From: Kocuria marina
GTDB taxonomy: Bacteria; Actinomycetota; Actinomycetes; Actinomycetales; Micrococcaceae
Assembly (NCBI GenBank): GCA_014652975.1
Contig: BMZV01000006.1
Span: 52,259 to 116,258, forward strand
Direction: 5' to 3'
DNA: 64,000 bases
Shown here: positions 26,785 to 36,826 of the stretch, in pieces
Layout: each line of letters begins with the position of its first letter
Numbering within the stretch: position 1 is the first letter of the stretch
Notes under the pieces: generated by a model
The model's input: only the letters and a program-made list of their open reading frames with translations
Database searches by the model: none
What the model was told of the DNA's origin: nothing
Program-made: the position numbers and the translations under genes

Positions 26785-28620
26785 TCAGCTCCCCCGCGGG
26801 TCGGGCGTGCCTGCCAGCGCAGTGGCGTGCTGTTCGCGGCCCCGACCGTTGACGCGGTCGCGCGCCGCGCGGGCAAGGTCCGTGTGGCGTGCCTGCAGCT
26901 CGCGGACCTGTGCGGTGTCCAGGTGGTGCACGGACGTGGTCACCGACCCGGGGGTCACGTGCACCGCGAAACCACTCAGCCGCAACCGCCGGTCCACGGG
27001 ACCCTGGGTCACGGCCACGGACTGCGTCTTGTGGTGCGGGATCACGCTCGCGTGCCGTGCGAGTCTGCCCCACCGCAGCACGAGCGCGGACGTGTTCAAG
27101 GCGAAGCCCGTGCGACGCCACGTGAGCGGATCCAACCAGCGGGCCCTCCGGGGGCTCGTGGTGAAGTCCTCCGAGCCGCCGATCCCCGTGAGTCCCTGGT
27201 CCACGAGCTCGGTGGGCGCGTGTTCGAGCGGCAGCACGAGGTCGAGGATCTCATGCACGTTCTCGAGTGTGCCCACGGGCAACACCGTGGAACCGAGCCC
27301 CTCGGTGCCCTCGGAGCCGCCTTTACCCGCGGTAATCACACGGACGTGGTGGCCGTCGAAACCGCGCCACATCAGGGGTTTACCGACCTCCAGGGCCTGC
27401 ACCCTCCCCGTGGGAATCGTGGAGGAGCGCTCGTTGAACAACCCGGATCGGGTGCGCACCCCGGAGGGGACCACGCTGAGCGTGAACCCCCAGCTCTTCT
27501 CGAGCCGCGAGTACACCGTGGAGACCACGCCGAGCAGCAGGGGGACGAAACTGGGGATCATGACCCGCATCACCTGGGCGTTCCAGAACGCGGCGATCAC
27601 CGCCGCCACCGCCATGAGCAGCAGGAGCACGGCAGGCGGGGAACATACGAGGCTCAGCAGCACCCGGCTCGTGGGCACCGTGAACACGCGCCGCAGCTCG
27701 TCCTGTTCGCCCAACAGGCCGTACTTCCGGGCGGCCCGCACGTCCACGGTGTCGCGCCTGCCGCGCTCGCCCGTACCGGCCGCGGGGTCCCCCGGGTACG
27801 CGGGGTAGCGGTCGGTTGCGCCGGAGTCCACGGCGGGGACGACGGCGCTCGCCGCCGAACGGTCCCACGGCGCCACGCGCCCGGGGCGGGTGACCTGCGG
27901 ATCCCGGTACCGGTCGGCAGCCGCCTCCCCCGTTGCTTGGCCGTCATGAGCGGCCGACGCCTCGTGGGCGTCCGGGGCGGTGTGCGGGATCGGCGCGTCC
28001 GACGCGTGGTGCGCGGCCACGAGCAGTTGTTGCCGCAGCTGGCGGGCGTGGTCGCGGCGAAGGTAGGACAGCTCGAGGACGCTGGACCCGCCGTCTGCGA
28101 CGTCGAACTTCAAGGACGCGAGACCCAGGATCCGGGGGACGAACTTGCGCTCGATGTCGATGCCCTGGACCCGGTCCAGGCGGGCCTGGCGGTGCGTGCG
28201 AAACAGCCACCCCGTGCGCAGGCGCACGTGTTCGTCCGTGATCTGGTAGCGGATGAACCACCACGAGAGTAGACCCAGACCGATGAGCAGGCCGAGCACA
28301 CCGCACAGGATCGCGATCGCAAGACCCACGCCCGCGAGCTGCACCGCCCCGCCCACGTCCATCTCGATGGGGTCCCCGTTGAGCACCGCCGTGACGAGGT
28401 CGTCCAGGAACACGTTGCCGAAGCCCCACGCGAGGGCCACCACGAGTAGCCAGCTGCGCACGAAAGGCGTGAGCGGGTGCACCCGGTGCCACGCGCCGTC
28501 GGCGTCCGCCCCGGGGCGTGGACCCGTGCCAGTGCGCTGGGCGGACCCGGGGAGCGGACCGGAGCCCGGGTCTGTCGGCGACCCCGGCTGCGCGTAGCGG
28601 TGGGACGGGTCCGGGCTCAT
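26785..28620 (-). CDS. Large bacterial PH-domain (YdbT-like) membrane protein
   Basis: The 611-residue protein starts at ATG 28620, overlapping the preceding stop (TGATG). It has a Pro/Gly-rich cytoplasmic N-terminus of about 50 residues, membrane-segment pairs near residues 55-75 and 100-125 and another pair near 310-360, and at least three bPH_2 (DUF304) modules such as HVRLRTGWLFRTHRQARLDRVQGIDIE and GVRTRSGLFNERSSTIPTGRVQALE. YdbT proteins are linked to envelope stability, but their ligand is unknown. A long charged insert (about residues 210-290) separates the modules. It is paired with the smaller PH protein upstream. Confidence 0.85.
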   Translation of the reverse strand: MSPDPSHRYAQPGSPTDPGSGPLPGSAQRTGTGPRPGADADGAWHRVHPLTPFVRSWLLVVALAWGFGNVFLDDLVTAVLNGDPIEMDVGGAVQLAGVGLAIAILCGVLGLLIGLGLLSWWFIRYQITDEHVRLRTGWLFRTHRQARLDRVQGIDIERKFVPRILGLASLKFDVADGGSSVLELSYLRRDHARQLRQQLLVAAHHASDAPIPHTAPDAHEASAAHDGQATGEAAADRYRDPQVTRPGRVAPWDRSAASAVVPAVDSGATDRYPAYPGDPAAGTGERGRRDTVDVRAARKYGLLGEQDELRRVFTVPTSRVLLSLVCSPPAVLLLLMAVAAVIAAFWNAQVMRVMIPSFVPLLLGVVSTVYSRLEKSWGFTLSVVPSGVRTRSGLFNERSSTIPTGRVQALEVGKPLMWRGFDGHHVRVITAGKGGSEGTEGLGSTVLPVGTLENVHEILDLVLPLEHAPTELVDQGLTGIGGSEDFTTSPRRARWLDPLTWRRTGFALNTSALVLRWGRLARHASVIPHHKTQSVAVTQGPVDRRLRLSGFAVHVTPGSVTTSVHHLDTAQVRELQARHTDLARAARDRVNGRGREQHATALAGTPDPRGS

Positions 28621-29135
28621 CACAACCCCACCATGTGCTCTTCCCCGCGCTCCGTGAGCTGCTCACGCAACCGGCCCGCCTCCGCGCGGGGTAACCCGGG
28701 CAGCACGGCGTCCGTGGCCGCGGACGCGGTGTGGAGCGTGAGCGTGGCCAGCCCGAACGCGTTGAGCACCGGCCCGGTCTTGATGTCCACGTACTGCATC
28801 CGCCCGTACGGCACCACGGTCACGCTGCGGAAGAACAGGCCCTTGCGCAGCCACAGTTCGGTGGGTGCCTCCGCGTAGCCGATGGCCCGGACCCGGCGCG
28901 GGATCAGGGACAGGTTCACGAGACCCAGCCCGAGCACGATCCCGAACAGCACCCACATCCACCACTGCGGGCGGTCGCCCCAGGTCCCGAGCAGACCCAG
29001 GATCAAGGGGATCGAGAAGATCGCGGTCCACACGACGGTGGAGATGGCGGAGCTGATCAGGCGTACGGAAACGTACTGGGGCGCCACCCGGTGCCAGGTC
29101 AGTCCCGGAGGTGACAGTTCATCGGTGGCGGGCAT
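28620..29135 (-). CDS. Small bacterial PH-domain membrane protein (YdbS-like)
   Basis: The 171-residue product starts at ATG 29135 with AGGGAGGAT just upstream, and overlaps the DUF3180 gene by 17 nt. It has two membrane helices (about residues 28-70) followed by one bPH_2 module with ELWLRKGLFFRSVTVVPYGRMQYVDI. YdbS and YdbT form a conserved pair in many Gram-positive bacteria. Its place between folate genes and panC is typical of actinobacteria. Confidence 0.88.
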   Translation of the reverse strand: MPATDELSPPGLTWHRVAPQYVSVRLISSAISTVVWTAIFSIPLILGLLGTWGDRPQWWMWVLFGIVLGLGLVNLSLIPRRVRAIGYAEAPTELWLRKGLFFRSVTVVPYGRMQYVDIKTGPVLNAFGLATLTLHTASAATDAVLPGLPRAEAGRLREQLTERGEEHMVGL

Positions 29136-29673
29136 ATCCTCCCTCTCCTGGGGCGTACGGGTCCCGCCGTCCACCGTAGGGGGTTTCCTCCTCCGCGTCG
29201 GGGTCATCGGGTGGGAGCCGACACGATTTCTCCACGATCCAGCCCACGACCGCCAGCACGATCCCCGCCACGCCTTGGGCGATGCACAGCCACAACGGTT
29301 CCTGCGTGGAACGCACCCCGAGCAGGGTGAGCTGGTCCACGCCGATCCCGGCGTGCCACCCGGCGGTCAGCGCTCCGTAGTACGCGATCGCCTGCGCCGC
29401 CGCTGCCGTACCCACGGCCCACACGGGATCGTACGGTTTGCGCCGAGCCGGGTCGCGACGTCGCCCGGCACCGCGTTCGGGGTCCCGGTAGGCGCGCAAC
29501 CGCAGCCCCAGGTACCCCACCACGAGCGCGGCCGCGAGTTCGGCGAGCAGACTGAGCCACGGCAGGATGAGCAGGCTCTGGTGTTGCCCGCTCACCACGT
29601 GATTGAGGCTCCACCCCACGGCCGCCGCGACCGCGGCGGCCGCCACGAGGGACAACACGTTCAGGTATCGCAC
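29119..29673 (-). CDS. DUF3180 membrane protein
   Basis: The 184-residue protein starts at GTG 29673 with GGAGG inside the 3' end of folK, overlapping folK by 13 nt. It has four hydrophobic segments (about residues 5-25, 36-58, 85-105, 125-147) and a polar tail (PDDPDAEEETPYGGRR). The family is confined mainly to actinobacteria and sits after folK by habit; no activity is known. Confidence 0.85.
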   Translation of the reverse strand: MRYLNVLSLVAAAAVAAAVGWSLNHVVSGQHQSLLILPWLSLLAELAAALVVGYLGLRLRAYRDPERGAGRRRDPARRKPYDPVWAVGTAAAAQAIAYYGALTAGWHAGIGVDQLTLLGVRSTQEPLWLCIAQGVAGIVLAVVGWIVEKSCRLPPDDPDAEEETPYGGRRDPYAPGEGGYARHR

Positions 29674-30185
29674 GGGAACCCCACCTCCGGTCGCACGCGG
29701 TGCTCGGTCACGGTCAGATCCGCGAAGTCCGAGGCCTCACGGGCCAGCTCGCGGACGGGTCGGCCGTCGAGGTGGGCCCGCGGATCCATGAGGGCCCACG
29801 GTTCGAGCACGAACGCGCGTTCGTGGGCCCGCGGGTGCGGCAACTGCAAACGCGGATCGTCGCTGTGGACGTCCTCGAACCACACGACGTCCAGGTCCAG
29901 GGTGCGCGGCCCCCAGCGCACGTCACGCGTGCGACCGTGCTCGGCCTCGATGCTCTGGCACACCGCGAGCACCTCGAACGGCGTGAGCCGGGTACGCAGT
30001 TCCACGACCGCGTTGAGGTAGTCCGGGGAGTCCCGCGGTCCACCCACCGCGCGGGTCTCCACGACCGGTGAGCTCGCCGTGACACTGATCCCGGGTGTCG
30101 CGTCCAGCGTCCGCACGGCCTGCCGCAGCACCGTCAACCGCTCCCCCAGGTTCGCCCCCAGGGCCACAACACACCGGGCCGTCAT
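29661..30185 (-). CDS. folK: Hydroxymethyldihydropterin pyrophosphokinase
   Basis: FolK transfers pyrophosphate from ATP to 6-hydroxymethyl-7,8-dihydropterin in folate synthesis. The 174-residue protein has the N-terminal VALGANLGER motif, the signature GPRTLDLDVVWFED (R-x-x-D-L-D), and LPHPRAHERAFVLEPW. Start ATG 30185 overlaps the folB stop by ATGA. The length is normal. Confidence 0.97.
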   Translation of the reverse strand: MTARCVVALGANLGERLTVLRQAVRTLDATPGISVTASSPVVETRAVGGPRDSPDYLNAVVELRTRLTPFEVLAVCQSIEAEHGRTRDVRWGPRTLDLDVVWFEDVHSDDPRLQLPHPRAHERAFVLEPWALMDPRAHLDGRPVRELAREASDFADLTVTEHRVRPEVGFPCDT

Positions 30186-30598
30186 CCGTCCGCGCTCGCC
30201 TCGTAGTGTCCTCGGCGGCGGTGGATGCTCACGGCCACGTCCGAGAACGTCACGTCGATCGGCGCCTTGGGTTTGTGGACCGTGACCTCGAGCTCGGCCA
30301 CCGCGGGGAAATTCTCCACGAGCGCCCGCGCGATCTCCTCCGCGAGTGCCTCGATCAACTGGAACCGGGTCCCGATGATGATCTCCCGCACCATTTCCGC
30401 GACCTCCCCGTAGTGCACGGTGCGGGTGAGGTCGTCGCTGGTCCCGGCCGGTCGCAGGTCCATGTAGAGCACGAGGTCCACGAAGAACGGCTGACCGCTG
30501 CGGCGTTCCTTCTCGAACACGCCGTGGTAGCCCACCGCGCCCAGGCCGGTGAGGGTGATCCGATCGCGATGGTTCTTGTCAGGGGCGGGTGTGTTCAT
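30182..30598 (-). CDS. folB: Dihydroneopterin aldolase
   Basis: FolB converts dihydroneopterin to hydroxymethyldihydropterin. The 138-residue protein starts at ATG 30598 (MNTPAPDKN). Family marks are GLGAVGYHGVFEKERRSGQ with the catalytic Glu, TVHYGEVAEMV and VEV-type HKPKAPI near the C-terminus. It lies 7 nt after folP and overlaps folK. Confidence 0.96.
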   Translation of the reverse strand: MNTPAPDKNHRDRITLTGLGAVGYHGVFEKERRSGQPFFVDLVLYMDLRPAGTSDDLTRTVHYGEVAEMVREIIIGTRFQLIEALAEEIARALVENFPAVAELEVTVHKPKAPIDVTFSDVAVSIHRRRGHYEASADG

Positions 30599-30605
30599 GG
30601 CGGGC

Positions 30606-31553
30606 TCAGTTTCCCATATCCCGGGGGTGCAGTACGGGCGGGGCGACGCCGCGCCACGCGTGAGCCGCGGCCACCGCGTCCACCGTGATCGGGACGTCGT
30701 GAACGCGCACGGCCCAGGCTCCCCCGAACGCGGACAGTGCGCTGATGGCTGCCGTGGCCGTGTCCCGCTCATCCACGGGACGCGGTCCGTCCTGCGTGGC
30801 CAGCAGGGCGCCCACGAAGCGTTTACGGGACGCGGCGATCAGGACCTTGCCGAGACCGGTCAGCCGGGGCAGGGCGCGCAGCAGTTCCCAGTTCTGCTCC
30901 CCCGCCTTGGCGAAGCCGAGCCCCGGGTCCACAATCAGGTGCTCCGGGCGGATCCCCGCGGCGAGGCAGCGCTCCCGCAGCTGCTCGAGCTCGGCGAGCA
31001 CCTCGGTCACGGTGTCGTCGTAGTCCGCGAGGGACGTCATGGTCTGGGGGGTCCCGCGCGAATGCATGAGCACGTACGGCACGCCCCGGTCCCCGGCCAG
31101 CTCGATCATGCGGGGGTCCAGGTTCGTCCCGGAGACGTCGTTGATGATGTGCGCCCCGGCGTCCAGGGCGGCCTCGGCCGTGTCCGGGTGCAGGGTGTCC
31201 ACGCTCACGACGACGCCGCGGTCGCTCAGTTCGCGGATCACGGCCAGCACGCGCCGCTGTTCCTCCCGCGGATCCACCCGTTCGGAGTCGGGCCGGGTGG
31301 ACTCCCCGCCCACGTCCACGATGTCCGCGCCCTGTTCGGTGAGCAGCAGCCCGTGCGCCACCGCCGCGGCCTCGGTGTCGTGGCGACCGCCGTCGCTGAA
31401 CGAATCTGGGGTCACGTTGAGGATGCCCATCACGAGTGTGCGTCCGGTGGGCAGCGCGTCGAACGAACCCCAGCCAAGCGCGTGCCGAGCGGGCCCGGCA
31501 TGGTGGGCCCGAACGCCGTCGGGCGAGCTCGCGGCGTCGTGCGGCGCGCTCAT
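30606..31553 (-). CDS. folP: Dihydropteroate synthase
   Basis: FolP condenses the pterin pyrophosphate with p-aminobenzoate; it is the sulfonamide target. The 315-residue protein has [49 protein letters not shown], and DPGLGFAK, all in order. The first 30 residues are a low-complexity extension. ATG 31553 overlaps the folE stop by ATGA. Confidence 0.97.
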   Translation of the reverse strand: MSAPHDAASSPDGVRAHHAGPARHALGWGSFDALPTGRTLVMGILNVTPDSFSDGGRHDTEAAAVAHGLLLTEQGADIVDVGGESTRPDSERVDPREEQRRVLAVIRELSDRGVVVSVDTLHPDTAEAALDAGAHIINDVSGTNLDPRMIELAGDRGVPYVLMHSRGTPQTMTSLADYDDTVTEVLAELEQLRERCLAAGIRPEHLIVDPGLGFAKAGEQNWELLRALPRLTGLGKVLIAASRKRFVGALLATQDGPRPVDERDTATAAISALSAFGGAWAVRVHDVPITVDAVAAAHAWRGVAPPVLHPRDMGN

Positions 31554-32206
31554 TGCGCGCGCCCCGCCTGGATCAGGTTCATGGCCTCGGCGCGGGTTGC
31601 CGGGTTACGCAGTTGACCGCGCACGGCCGACGTCACGGTCTTGGCGCCGGGTTTACGAACCCCCCGCATGGACATGCACAGGTGCTCGCACTCGATCACC
31701 ACGATCGCCCCGGCCGGGTGCAGGTGCTCGCTCAGGGCCTCAACAACCTGCGTGGTGAGCCGCTCCTGGACCTGGGGACGCTTGGCGTAGAGGTCCACGA
31801 GCCGCGCGAGCTTGGACAGGCCCGTGACCTTGCCTTCCGGGCCCGGGATGTACCCCACGTGAGCGAGCCCGTGGAACGGCACCAGGTGGTGCTCACACGT
31901 GGAGTAGAACGGGATGTCCCGCACGAGCACCATCTCGGAGTGGCCGATGTCGAAGGACGTGGCCAGCAGGTCCACGGGGTCCTGGTGCAGACCCGCGAAG
32001 ACCTCGGCGTACGCGCGTGCCACCCGGGCCGGGGTGTCCCGCAGACCATCGCGGTCCGGGTCCTCCCCCACGGCCAACAGGATCTCGCGCACCGCGGCCG
32101 CGATCCGAGGTTGGTCGATCGTCGGATCGAGCTGGGGGGCATCGGCGTAGTCCGCGTAGGACCCCGACACCGGCTCGTGCGGATCGTCCTCGTGGGTGCC
32201 GTGCAT
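31550..32206 (-). CDS. folE: GTP cyclohydrolase I
   Basis: FolE makes dihydroneopterin triphosphate from GTP, the first folate step. The 218-residue protein has the zinc site [17 protein letters not shown], and the second zinc Cys in [12 protein letters not shown]. Start ATG 32206 overlaps the ftsH stop by ATGA. It opens the overlapping run folE-folP-folB-folK, so the four enzymes are likely made in step. Confidence 0.97.
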   Translation of the reverse strand: MHGTHEDDPHEPVSGSYADYADAPQLDPTIDQPRIAAAVREILLAVGEDPDRDGLRDTPARVARAYAEVFAGLHQDPVDLLATSFDIGHSEMVLVRDIPFYSTCEHHLVPFHGLAHVGYIPGPEGKVTGLSKLARLVDLYAKRPQVQERLTTQVVEALSEHLHPAGAIVVIECEHLCMSMRGVRKPGAKTVTSAVRGQLRNPATRAEAMNLIQAGRAQ

Positions 32207-34326
32207 CAGGGGTTCTCCCGCCGCACACCGCCCGGTTCCTGTCCGGACGGCCCGTCCGGGCCCGCGCCGGAGGCGTCGGCCCCCGGCTGTGGGTCCTGGT
32301 GCTCGGGCACCTCGAGCGGGTGTTCCGGCTTGGCGGCCACGGCCTGGTCCTGCGGTGCCATGGTGCTGGGGTCCTGGAGGTTCTTGCGGCGAGCCTCCTC
32401 CCGTTCGGCGGACGTGACCACCGGCGGGATGTCGGAGACCTCGCGCTCCTCCCCGGAAAGCCACACCGGGCGCAGGTCCCGCTTGGTGACGTCCCGGAAG
32501 ATCTCCTGGATCTGGGCCTCGTTGAGGGTTTCCTTTTCGAGCAGCTCCAGGGCCAGGCGGTCCAGGACGGGACGGTTCTCGAGCAGGATCTGGTGTGCCT
32601 CGGTGTGGGCCTGGTCGAGCAGTGCCCGCACCTCGTCGTCCACGACGGCCAGCGTGTGGTCCGAGTACTCCTTGGAGCCCGAGCCCATCTCGCGGCCCAC
32701 GAACGGGTCCGAGTTGTCCCCGCCGATCTTGACCGAGCCGATCCGCGAGCTCATCCCGTACTGGGTGACCATCTTGCGCGCGGTGTCCGTGGCCTTCTGG
32801 ATGTCGTTGGACGCACCCGTGGAGGGGTCGTGGAACACGATCTCCTCCGCCGCGCGACCGCCCATGGCGTAGGCCATCTGGTCCAACAGCTCGTTGCGGG
32901 TCGTGGAGTACTTGTCGTCCGAGGGCATCACCATGGTGTAGCCCAGCGCTCGGCCGCGCGGCAAGATCGTGATCTTGGTGACGGGGTCCGTGTTACGCAG
33001 TGCCGCGGCGACGAGCGCGTGGCCGCCCTCGTGGTACGCGGTGACCTTGCGCTCGAGTTCCTTCATCACGCGGGAACGCTTCTGCGGGCCGGCGATCACG
33101 CGGTCGATCGCCTCGTCCACCGCGCGGTCGTCGATCAGCTGCGCGTGGGAGCGGGCGGTCAACAGCGCGGCCTCGTTCATCACGTTCGCGAGTTCCGCAC
33201 CCGTGAACCCTGGCGTGCGCTTGGCCACGGAGGCCAGGTCCACGTTGTTCGCGAGCGGCTTGTTCTGGGAGTGCACGCGCAGGATCTGCTCGCGGCCCTT
33301 CATGTCGGGGGCATCCACGCCGATCTGGCGGTCGAAACGGCCCGGGCGCAACAGCGCGGGGTCCAGGACGTCCGGGCGGTTGGTCGCCGCGATTAGGATC
33401 ACGTTCGTGTTGGCGTCGAAGCCGTCCATCTCCACGAGCAACTGGTTCAGGGTCTGCTCGCGCTCGTCGTTGCCGCCGCCCATACCGGCACCGCGCTGGC
33501 GGCCCACGGCGTCGATCTCGTCCACGAACACGATGGCCGGGGCGTTCTCCTTGGCCTGCTGGAACAGGTCGCGCACGCGGGACGCACCCACGCCCACGAA
33601 CATCTCCACGAAGTCGGAACCGGAGATCGAGTAGAACGGAACACCGGCCTCACCCGCCACGGCCTTGGCCAGCAGGGTCTTGCCGGTACCCGGAGGGCCG
33701 TAGAGCAGCACACCCTTGGGAACCTTGGCACCCACAGCGGTGAAGCGGTCGTGCTCCACCAGGAACTGCTTGATCTCGTCGAGCTCCTGGACGGCCTCGT
33801 CCGCGCCGGCCACATTCGCGAACGTGACCTCGGAGTTCTCCTTGTTGAACATCTTGGCCTTGGACCGGCCGAACTTCATGGCCTGCCCGCCGGTCTGCAT
33901 GCGGGCGAAGATGAACCAGAAGATACCCAGGATGATCAGGAACGGGAGCAGGAAGCGTACGAGCGACAGGAACCAGTTGTTCTCCACGGGTTGGTCCGTG
34001 AAGCCGCTCAACTGGGCGTCGTTCATGGTCCGCACGACGTCTTCCGCGCGGGGCTGGACGTAGAAGAACTCCACGTCCTTACCGAGGTTCTGGCCGTCCC
34101 GGTTCAGATCGTCCCTGAGGCTGAGCTCCACCTTCTGCTCGCCGTCGTAGATCTTGGCCTCGTCGACCTTGTGGTCCCTGAGCAGTTCCAGACCCACGTT
34201 GGTGTCCACGCGGGACGAGGTGGGGCTGAACACGCTGGCGCCCACGGGAACCAGGACCACAATGGCCAGCAGGATCCAGAAGAGTGGACCCTTGAAGAAA
34301 CTCGTGGGTTTTTTTGCCGTGGCCAA
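32206..34326 (-). CDS. ftsH: ATP-dependent zinc metalloprotease FtsH
   Basis: FtsH is a membrane-anchored AAA protease that degrades damaged and regulatory membrane proteins. The predicted 706-residue protein starts at TTG 34326, because GGAGG lies 9 nt upstream and no ATG fits. It has two membrane helices (about 13-32 and 125-145), AAA domain with GPPGTGKT and DEIDAVG, the SRH, and the zinc site HEGGHA. The C-terminus carries a long Pro/Gly/Asp-rich tail of about 80 residues. A run of seven A's in codons 4-6 follows the start. The upstream 230 bp hold a CGTGAC/GTCACG dyad at 34347-34365. Confidence 0.95.
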   Translation of the reverse strand: MATAKKPTSFFKGPLFWILLAIVVLVPVGASVFSPTSSRVDTNVGLELLRDHKVDEAKIYDGEQKVELSLRDDLNRDGQNLGKDVEFFYVQPRAEDVVRTMNDAQLSGFTDQPVENNWFLSLVRFLLPFLIILGIFWFIFARMQTGGQAMKFGRSKAKMFNKENSEVTFANVAGADEAVQELDEIKQFLVEHDRFTAVGAKVPKGVLLYGPPGTGKTLLAKAVAGEAGVPFYSISGSDFVEMFVGVGASRVRDLFQQAKENAPAIVFVDEIDAVGRQRGAGMGGGNDEREQTLNQLLVEMDGFDANTNVILIAATNRPDVLDPALLRPGRFDRQIGVDAPDMKGREQILRVHSQNKPLANNVDLASVAKRTPGFTGAELANVMNEAALLTARSHAQLIDDRAVDEAIDRVIAGPQKRSRVMKELERKVTAYHEGGHALVAAALRNTDPVTKITILPRGRALGYTMVMPSDDKYSTTRNELLDQMAYAMGGRAAEEIVFHDPSTGASNDIQKATDTARKMVTQYGMSSRIGSVKIGGDNSDPFVGREMGSGSKEYSDHTLAVVDDEVRALLDQAHTEAHQILLENRPVLDRLALELLEKETLNEAQIQEIFRDVTKRDLRPVWLSGEEREVSDIPPVVTSAEREEARRKNLQDPSTMAPQDQAVAAKPEHPLEVPEHQDPQPGADASGAGPDGPSGQEPGGVRRENP

Positions 34327-34556
34327 GCCGTTGATCCTCCCATGGACGTGACACGTTTCGTCACGGCCCGCTCGTACACCTGTCTCCATGGGGCGGAGGG
34401 GTGGGGAACGGTGGCCGTGACGTGTATGGCACAATCTATCGCTTCGAATGGCGCTGCGACGCCGTGCGTGCGGTCCGTTCTTTCACAGCGCACACGATTG
34501 GGCCACGGTACACGCCTCTGCCCGAAATTGGCTGGGCGTGAGGGTCCGTGCGCGAC

Positions 34557-35108
34557 TCACTCGTAAACGTGCGGTGCGAGCGTGGCGATGCAGTCCAGGT
34601 TGCGGTACTGCTCCGCGAAGTCCAACCCGTACCCCACCACGAACTCGTTGGGGATGTCCCAGCCCACATAGCGCACGTCGATGTCCGTCTTGGCGGCGTC
34701 GGGCTTGCGCAGCAGCGTGCAGATCTCCACCGAGGCGGGTCCGCGCGACTCCAGGTTGGTGCGCAGCCAGGACAGCGTGAGGCCCGAGTCGATGACGTCC
34801 TCCACGATCAGCACGTCCTTGCCGTGCAGGTCCGTGTCCAGGTCCTTGAGGATGCGCACCACGCCCGAGGACTTGGTGCCCGAACCGTAGGAGGACACCG
34901 CCATCCAGTCCATGGGGTACTGCCCCTCGAGCTCGCGCATGAGGTCCGCCATGACCATCACCGCACCCTTGAGCACCCCCACGAGCAGCACGTCCCGCCC
35001 GTCGTAGTCGCGGTCGATCTGCTGGGCGAGTTCACGGACCTTCTGCGCGATCTGTTCCTTGGTGAACAGGACGTTGCTCAGGTCGTCGTGGACGTGTTCG
35101 GCCTTCAC
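34557..35108 (-). CDS. hpt: Hypoxanthine phosphoribosyltransferase
   Basis: Hpt salvages hypoxanthine and guanine using PRPP. The 183-residue protein starts at GTG 35108, overlapping the tilS stop by GTGA. The PRPP loop is VEDVIDSGLTL (102-112), LKGAV near residue 47 binds pyrophosphate, and YVGWDIPNEFVVGYGLDFAE closes the active site. The tilS-hpt-ftsH order is widespread in Gram-positive bacteria. About 230 bp separate it from ftsH. Confidence 0.97.
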   Translation of the reverse strand: MKAEHVHDDLSNVLFTKEQIAQKVRELAQQIDRDYDGRDVLLVGVLKGAVMVMADLMRELEGQYPMDWMAVSSYGSGTKSSGVVRILKDLDTDLHGKDVLIVEDVIDSGLTLSWLRTNLESRGPASVEICTLLRKPDAAKTDIDVRYVGWDIPNEFVVGYGLDFAEQYRNLDCIATLAPHVYE

Positions 35109-36307
35109 TGTGCACTCCCGGGGTCGTTCGTGGGTGGACTTGTCTCCAGCGGGCGAGGTCCGCGCTCACCGCGCAGCTCGAGGCACCCTCGCGCATGGGT
35201 CGCGTCCGAGCGGTGCCGCCACGCTGCCACCTTACCCGCCATCTGCACCGGCCCGGCCGCCCCGTACCCGAGCGCGAACTGCTCGAGCGCGCTCAACCGT
35301 TCGAACGTGGGCGTCTCCCCGCCCGCGAGGACACATGCCTTCGCGAGCATGCGTCGGCGCAGCGCCGCCGGGGTCCCCTGGAGGACGGCACCGTCCAGCA
35401 CGACCGACGAGCCGGACGACGCCGCGGGCACCAGGGCGGCGTCGAACGCCAGGGACGCCTGTTCGTCCAGGTAGTCGGCATCGGCGCCGAGTACCGACGC
35501 CGTGCGGGCCAGTGCCCTGCCCACCCCCGGCCCCAGCTGGGACTCGAGATAGGGCAGGACCTCGTGGCGCACGCGTGCGCGGGTCAGTGCAGTGTCCGCG
35601 TTGGTGGGATCGTGCCATGGCGACAGCCCCTCGGCCGCGCACACCGTCTCGGTCTCGGCGCGCGTGACGTTGAGGAACGGACGCAGGTACAGCACGTCGT
35701 CGACATGATGCCGCTCGGGCATCCCGGACAGCGAGCGCGTTCCCGAGCCCCGGGCGAGGCCCAGCAGCACGGTCTCCGCCTGGTCGTCCCGTGTGTGTCC
35801 GAGCAGGACGGCGGCAGCGCCGGTTCGGCGCGCGACATCGCTGAGGGCGCCGTAGCGGGCGAGGCGCGCGGCCATCTCGGGGCCGTGGTGCTCGAGCACC
35901 ACCGTGACCCGCTCGACCGCGACGGGCTCGAGGCCGAGCTCCCGCACGGTGCGCGCCGCGTCACGGGCCACCTCGGCCGAGCCCTCTTGAAGTCCGTGGT
36001 CCACCACGACGGCGCCCACCCGCACGCGGCCGCGCCGCGCGAGGTGCGCAGTCGCTGCGGCGAGCGCGAGGGAATCGGCGCCACCGCTGCATGCCACGAG
36101 CACGAGGGGCGGGCGGGGATCAGTGCCCGCCCGCGCGTGCTCGGTAGTTGTTTCCCGCGGGGTCGTCGAGGGGTCCGGACGCATCGGATCACGTGCGTCC
36201 GCTCCCCCGGCCGACGTCTCACGGGGTAGGTGGTCTACAGCGCGGGCCACCGCACGCCTGGCGCGGGCGACCACGGGATGGAGGCGACCGGCCCGTCCGT
36301 GCTGCAC
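35105..36307 (-). CDS. tilS: tRNA(Ile)-lysidine synthase
   Basis: TilS modifies C34 of tRNA-Ile(CAU) to lysidine so that it reads AUA. The 400-residue protein starts at GTG 36307 with AGGA upstream. The N-type PP-loop SGGADS is at 74-79, followed by VVDHGLQEGSAE and LGHTRDDQAETVLLGLARGSG. The C-terminal part is divergent, as usual for short actinobacterial TilS. The segment at residues 28-68 is a Pro/Thr/Asp-rich insertion before the PP-loop domain. Confidence 0.93.
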   Translation of the reverse strand: MQHGRAGRLHPVVARARRAVARAVDHLPRETSAGGADARDPMRPDPSTTPRETTTEHARAGTDPRPPLVLVACSGGADSLALAAATAHLARRGRVRVGAVVVDHGLQEGSAEVARDAARTVRELGLEPVAVERVTVVLEHHGPEMAARLARYGALSDVARRTGAAAVLLGHTRDDQAETVLLGLARGSGTRSLSGMPERHHVDDVLYLRPFLNVTRAETETVCAAEGLSPWHDPTNADTALTRARVRHEVLPYLESQLGPGVGRALARTASVLGADADYLDEQASLAFDAALVPAASSGSSVVLDGAVLQGTPAALRRRMLAKACVLAGGETPTFERLSALEQFALGYGAAGPVQMAGKVAAWRHRSDATHARGCLELRGERGPRPLETSPPTNDPGSAQ

Positions 36308-36311
36308 CCCG

Positions 36312-36773
36312 TCAGTCCTGGGCGGACCTGGCGCGCTGCGCCGTTTCCTCGGCCATCCCCAGGACCTTGCTCAGCACGGGGGTGGTGTCACCGAGCATGA
36401 CCAGGGCGCGTTCCAGTTCCCCCACCGGAACCACCGAGGCGAGCGCGGACACGGCATCCGTGTCCGTGGTGATCCGCGTGCGGATCTGTGACGTGGACAG
36501 CACCGGTTGGGATGCCTCCACCCTGTTCAGGACGGCCTCCTGGTCCGAGGACCCTGCGCTGTCCTCGAGCATGACCAAGCGTTCGTAGACCGCAGGGTTA
36601 CCGATCTTGATGCGTCTGCCGCTGATGAGTTGGGAGAGCATGGGCGCGGACAGGCCCAGGACCTGGGCCAGCCTGCGCTGCGTAATACCGTAGACCCCCA
36701 CCACGGCGCCAAAACGCTCTGACAGCGGCTGACCGTACAGCCGGATCTGTTGATTGATGTTTTCAGAGCTCAC
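36312..36773 (-). CDS. Helix-turn-helix (XRE-like) DNA-binding protein
   Basis: The 153-residue protein starts at GTG 36773 (GTG AGC TCT). The HTH is at about residues 25-50 (GITQRRLAQVLGLSAPMLSQLISG), with a basic RRIK following. The C-terminal 80 residues are helical with no ligand-binding signature. It lies 4 nt before tilS and 53 nt after the metalloprotein gene, so it is in the same operon. There is no clear ribosome binding site. Its regulatory target is unknown; homologues sit near tilS in Micrococcaceae. Confidence 0.8.
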   Translation of the reverse strand: MSSENINQQIRLYGQPLSERFGAVVGVYGITQRRLAQVLGLSAPMLSQLISGRRIKIGNPAVYERLVMLEDSAGSSDQEAVLNRVEASQPVLSTSQIRTRITTDTDAVSALASVVPVGELERALVMLGDTTPVLSKVLGMAEETAQRARSAQD

Positions 36774-36826
36774 ACGGTCATCTTGACACAGACAACCGGG
36801 GGAAAACCCGAGAGCACGTCCCGGGC

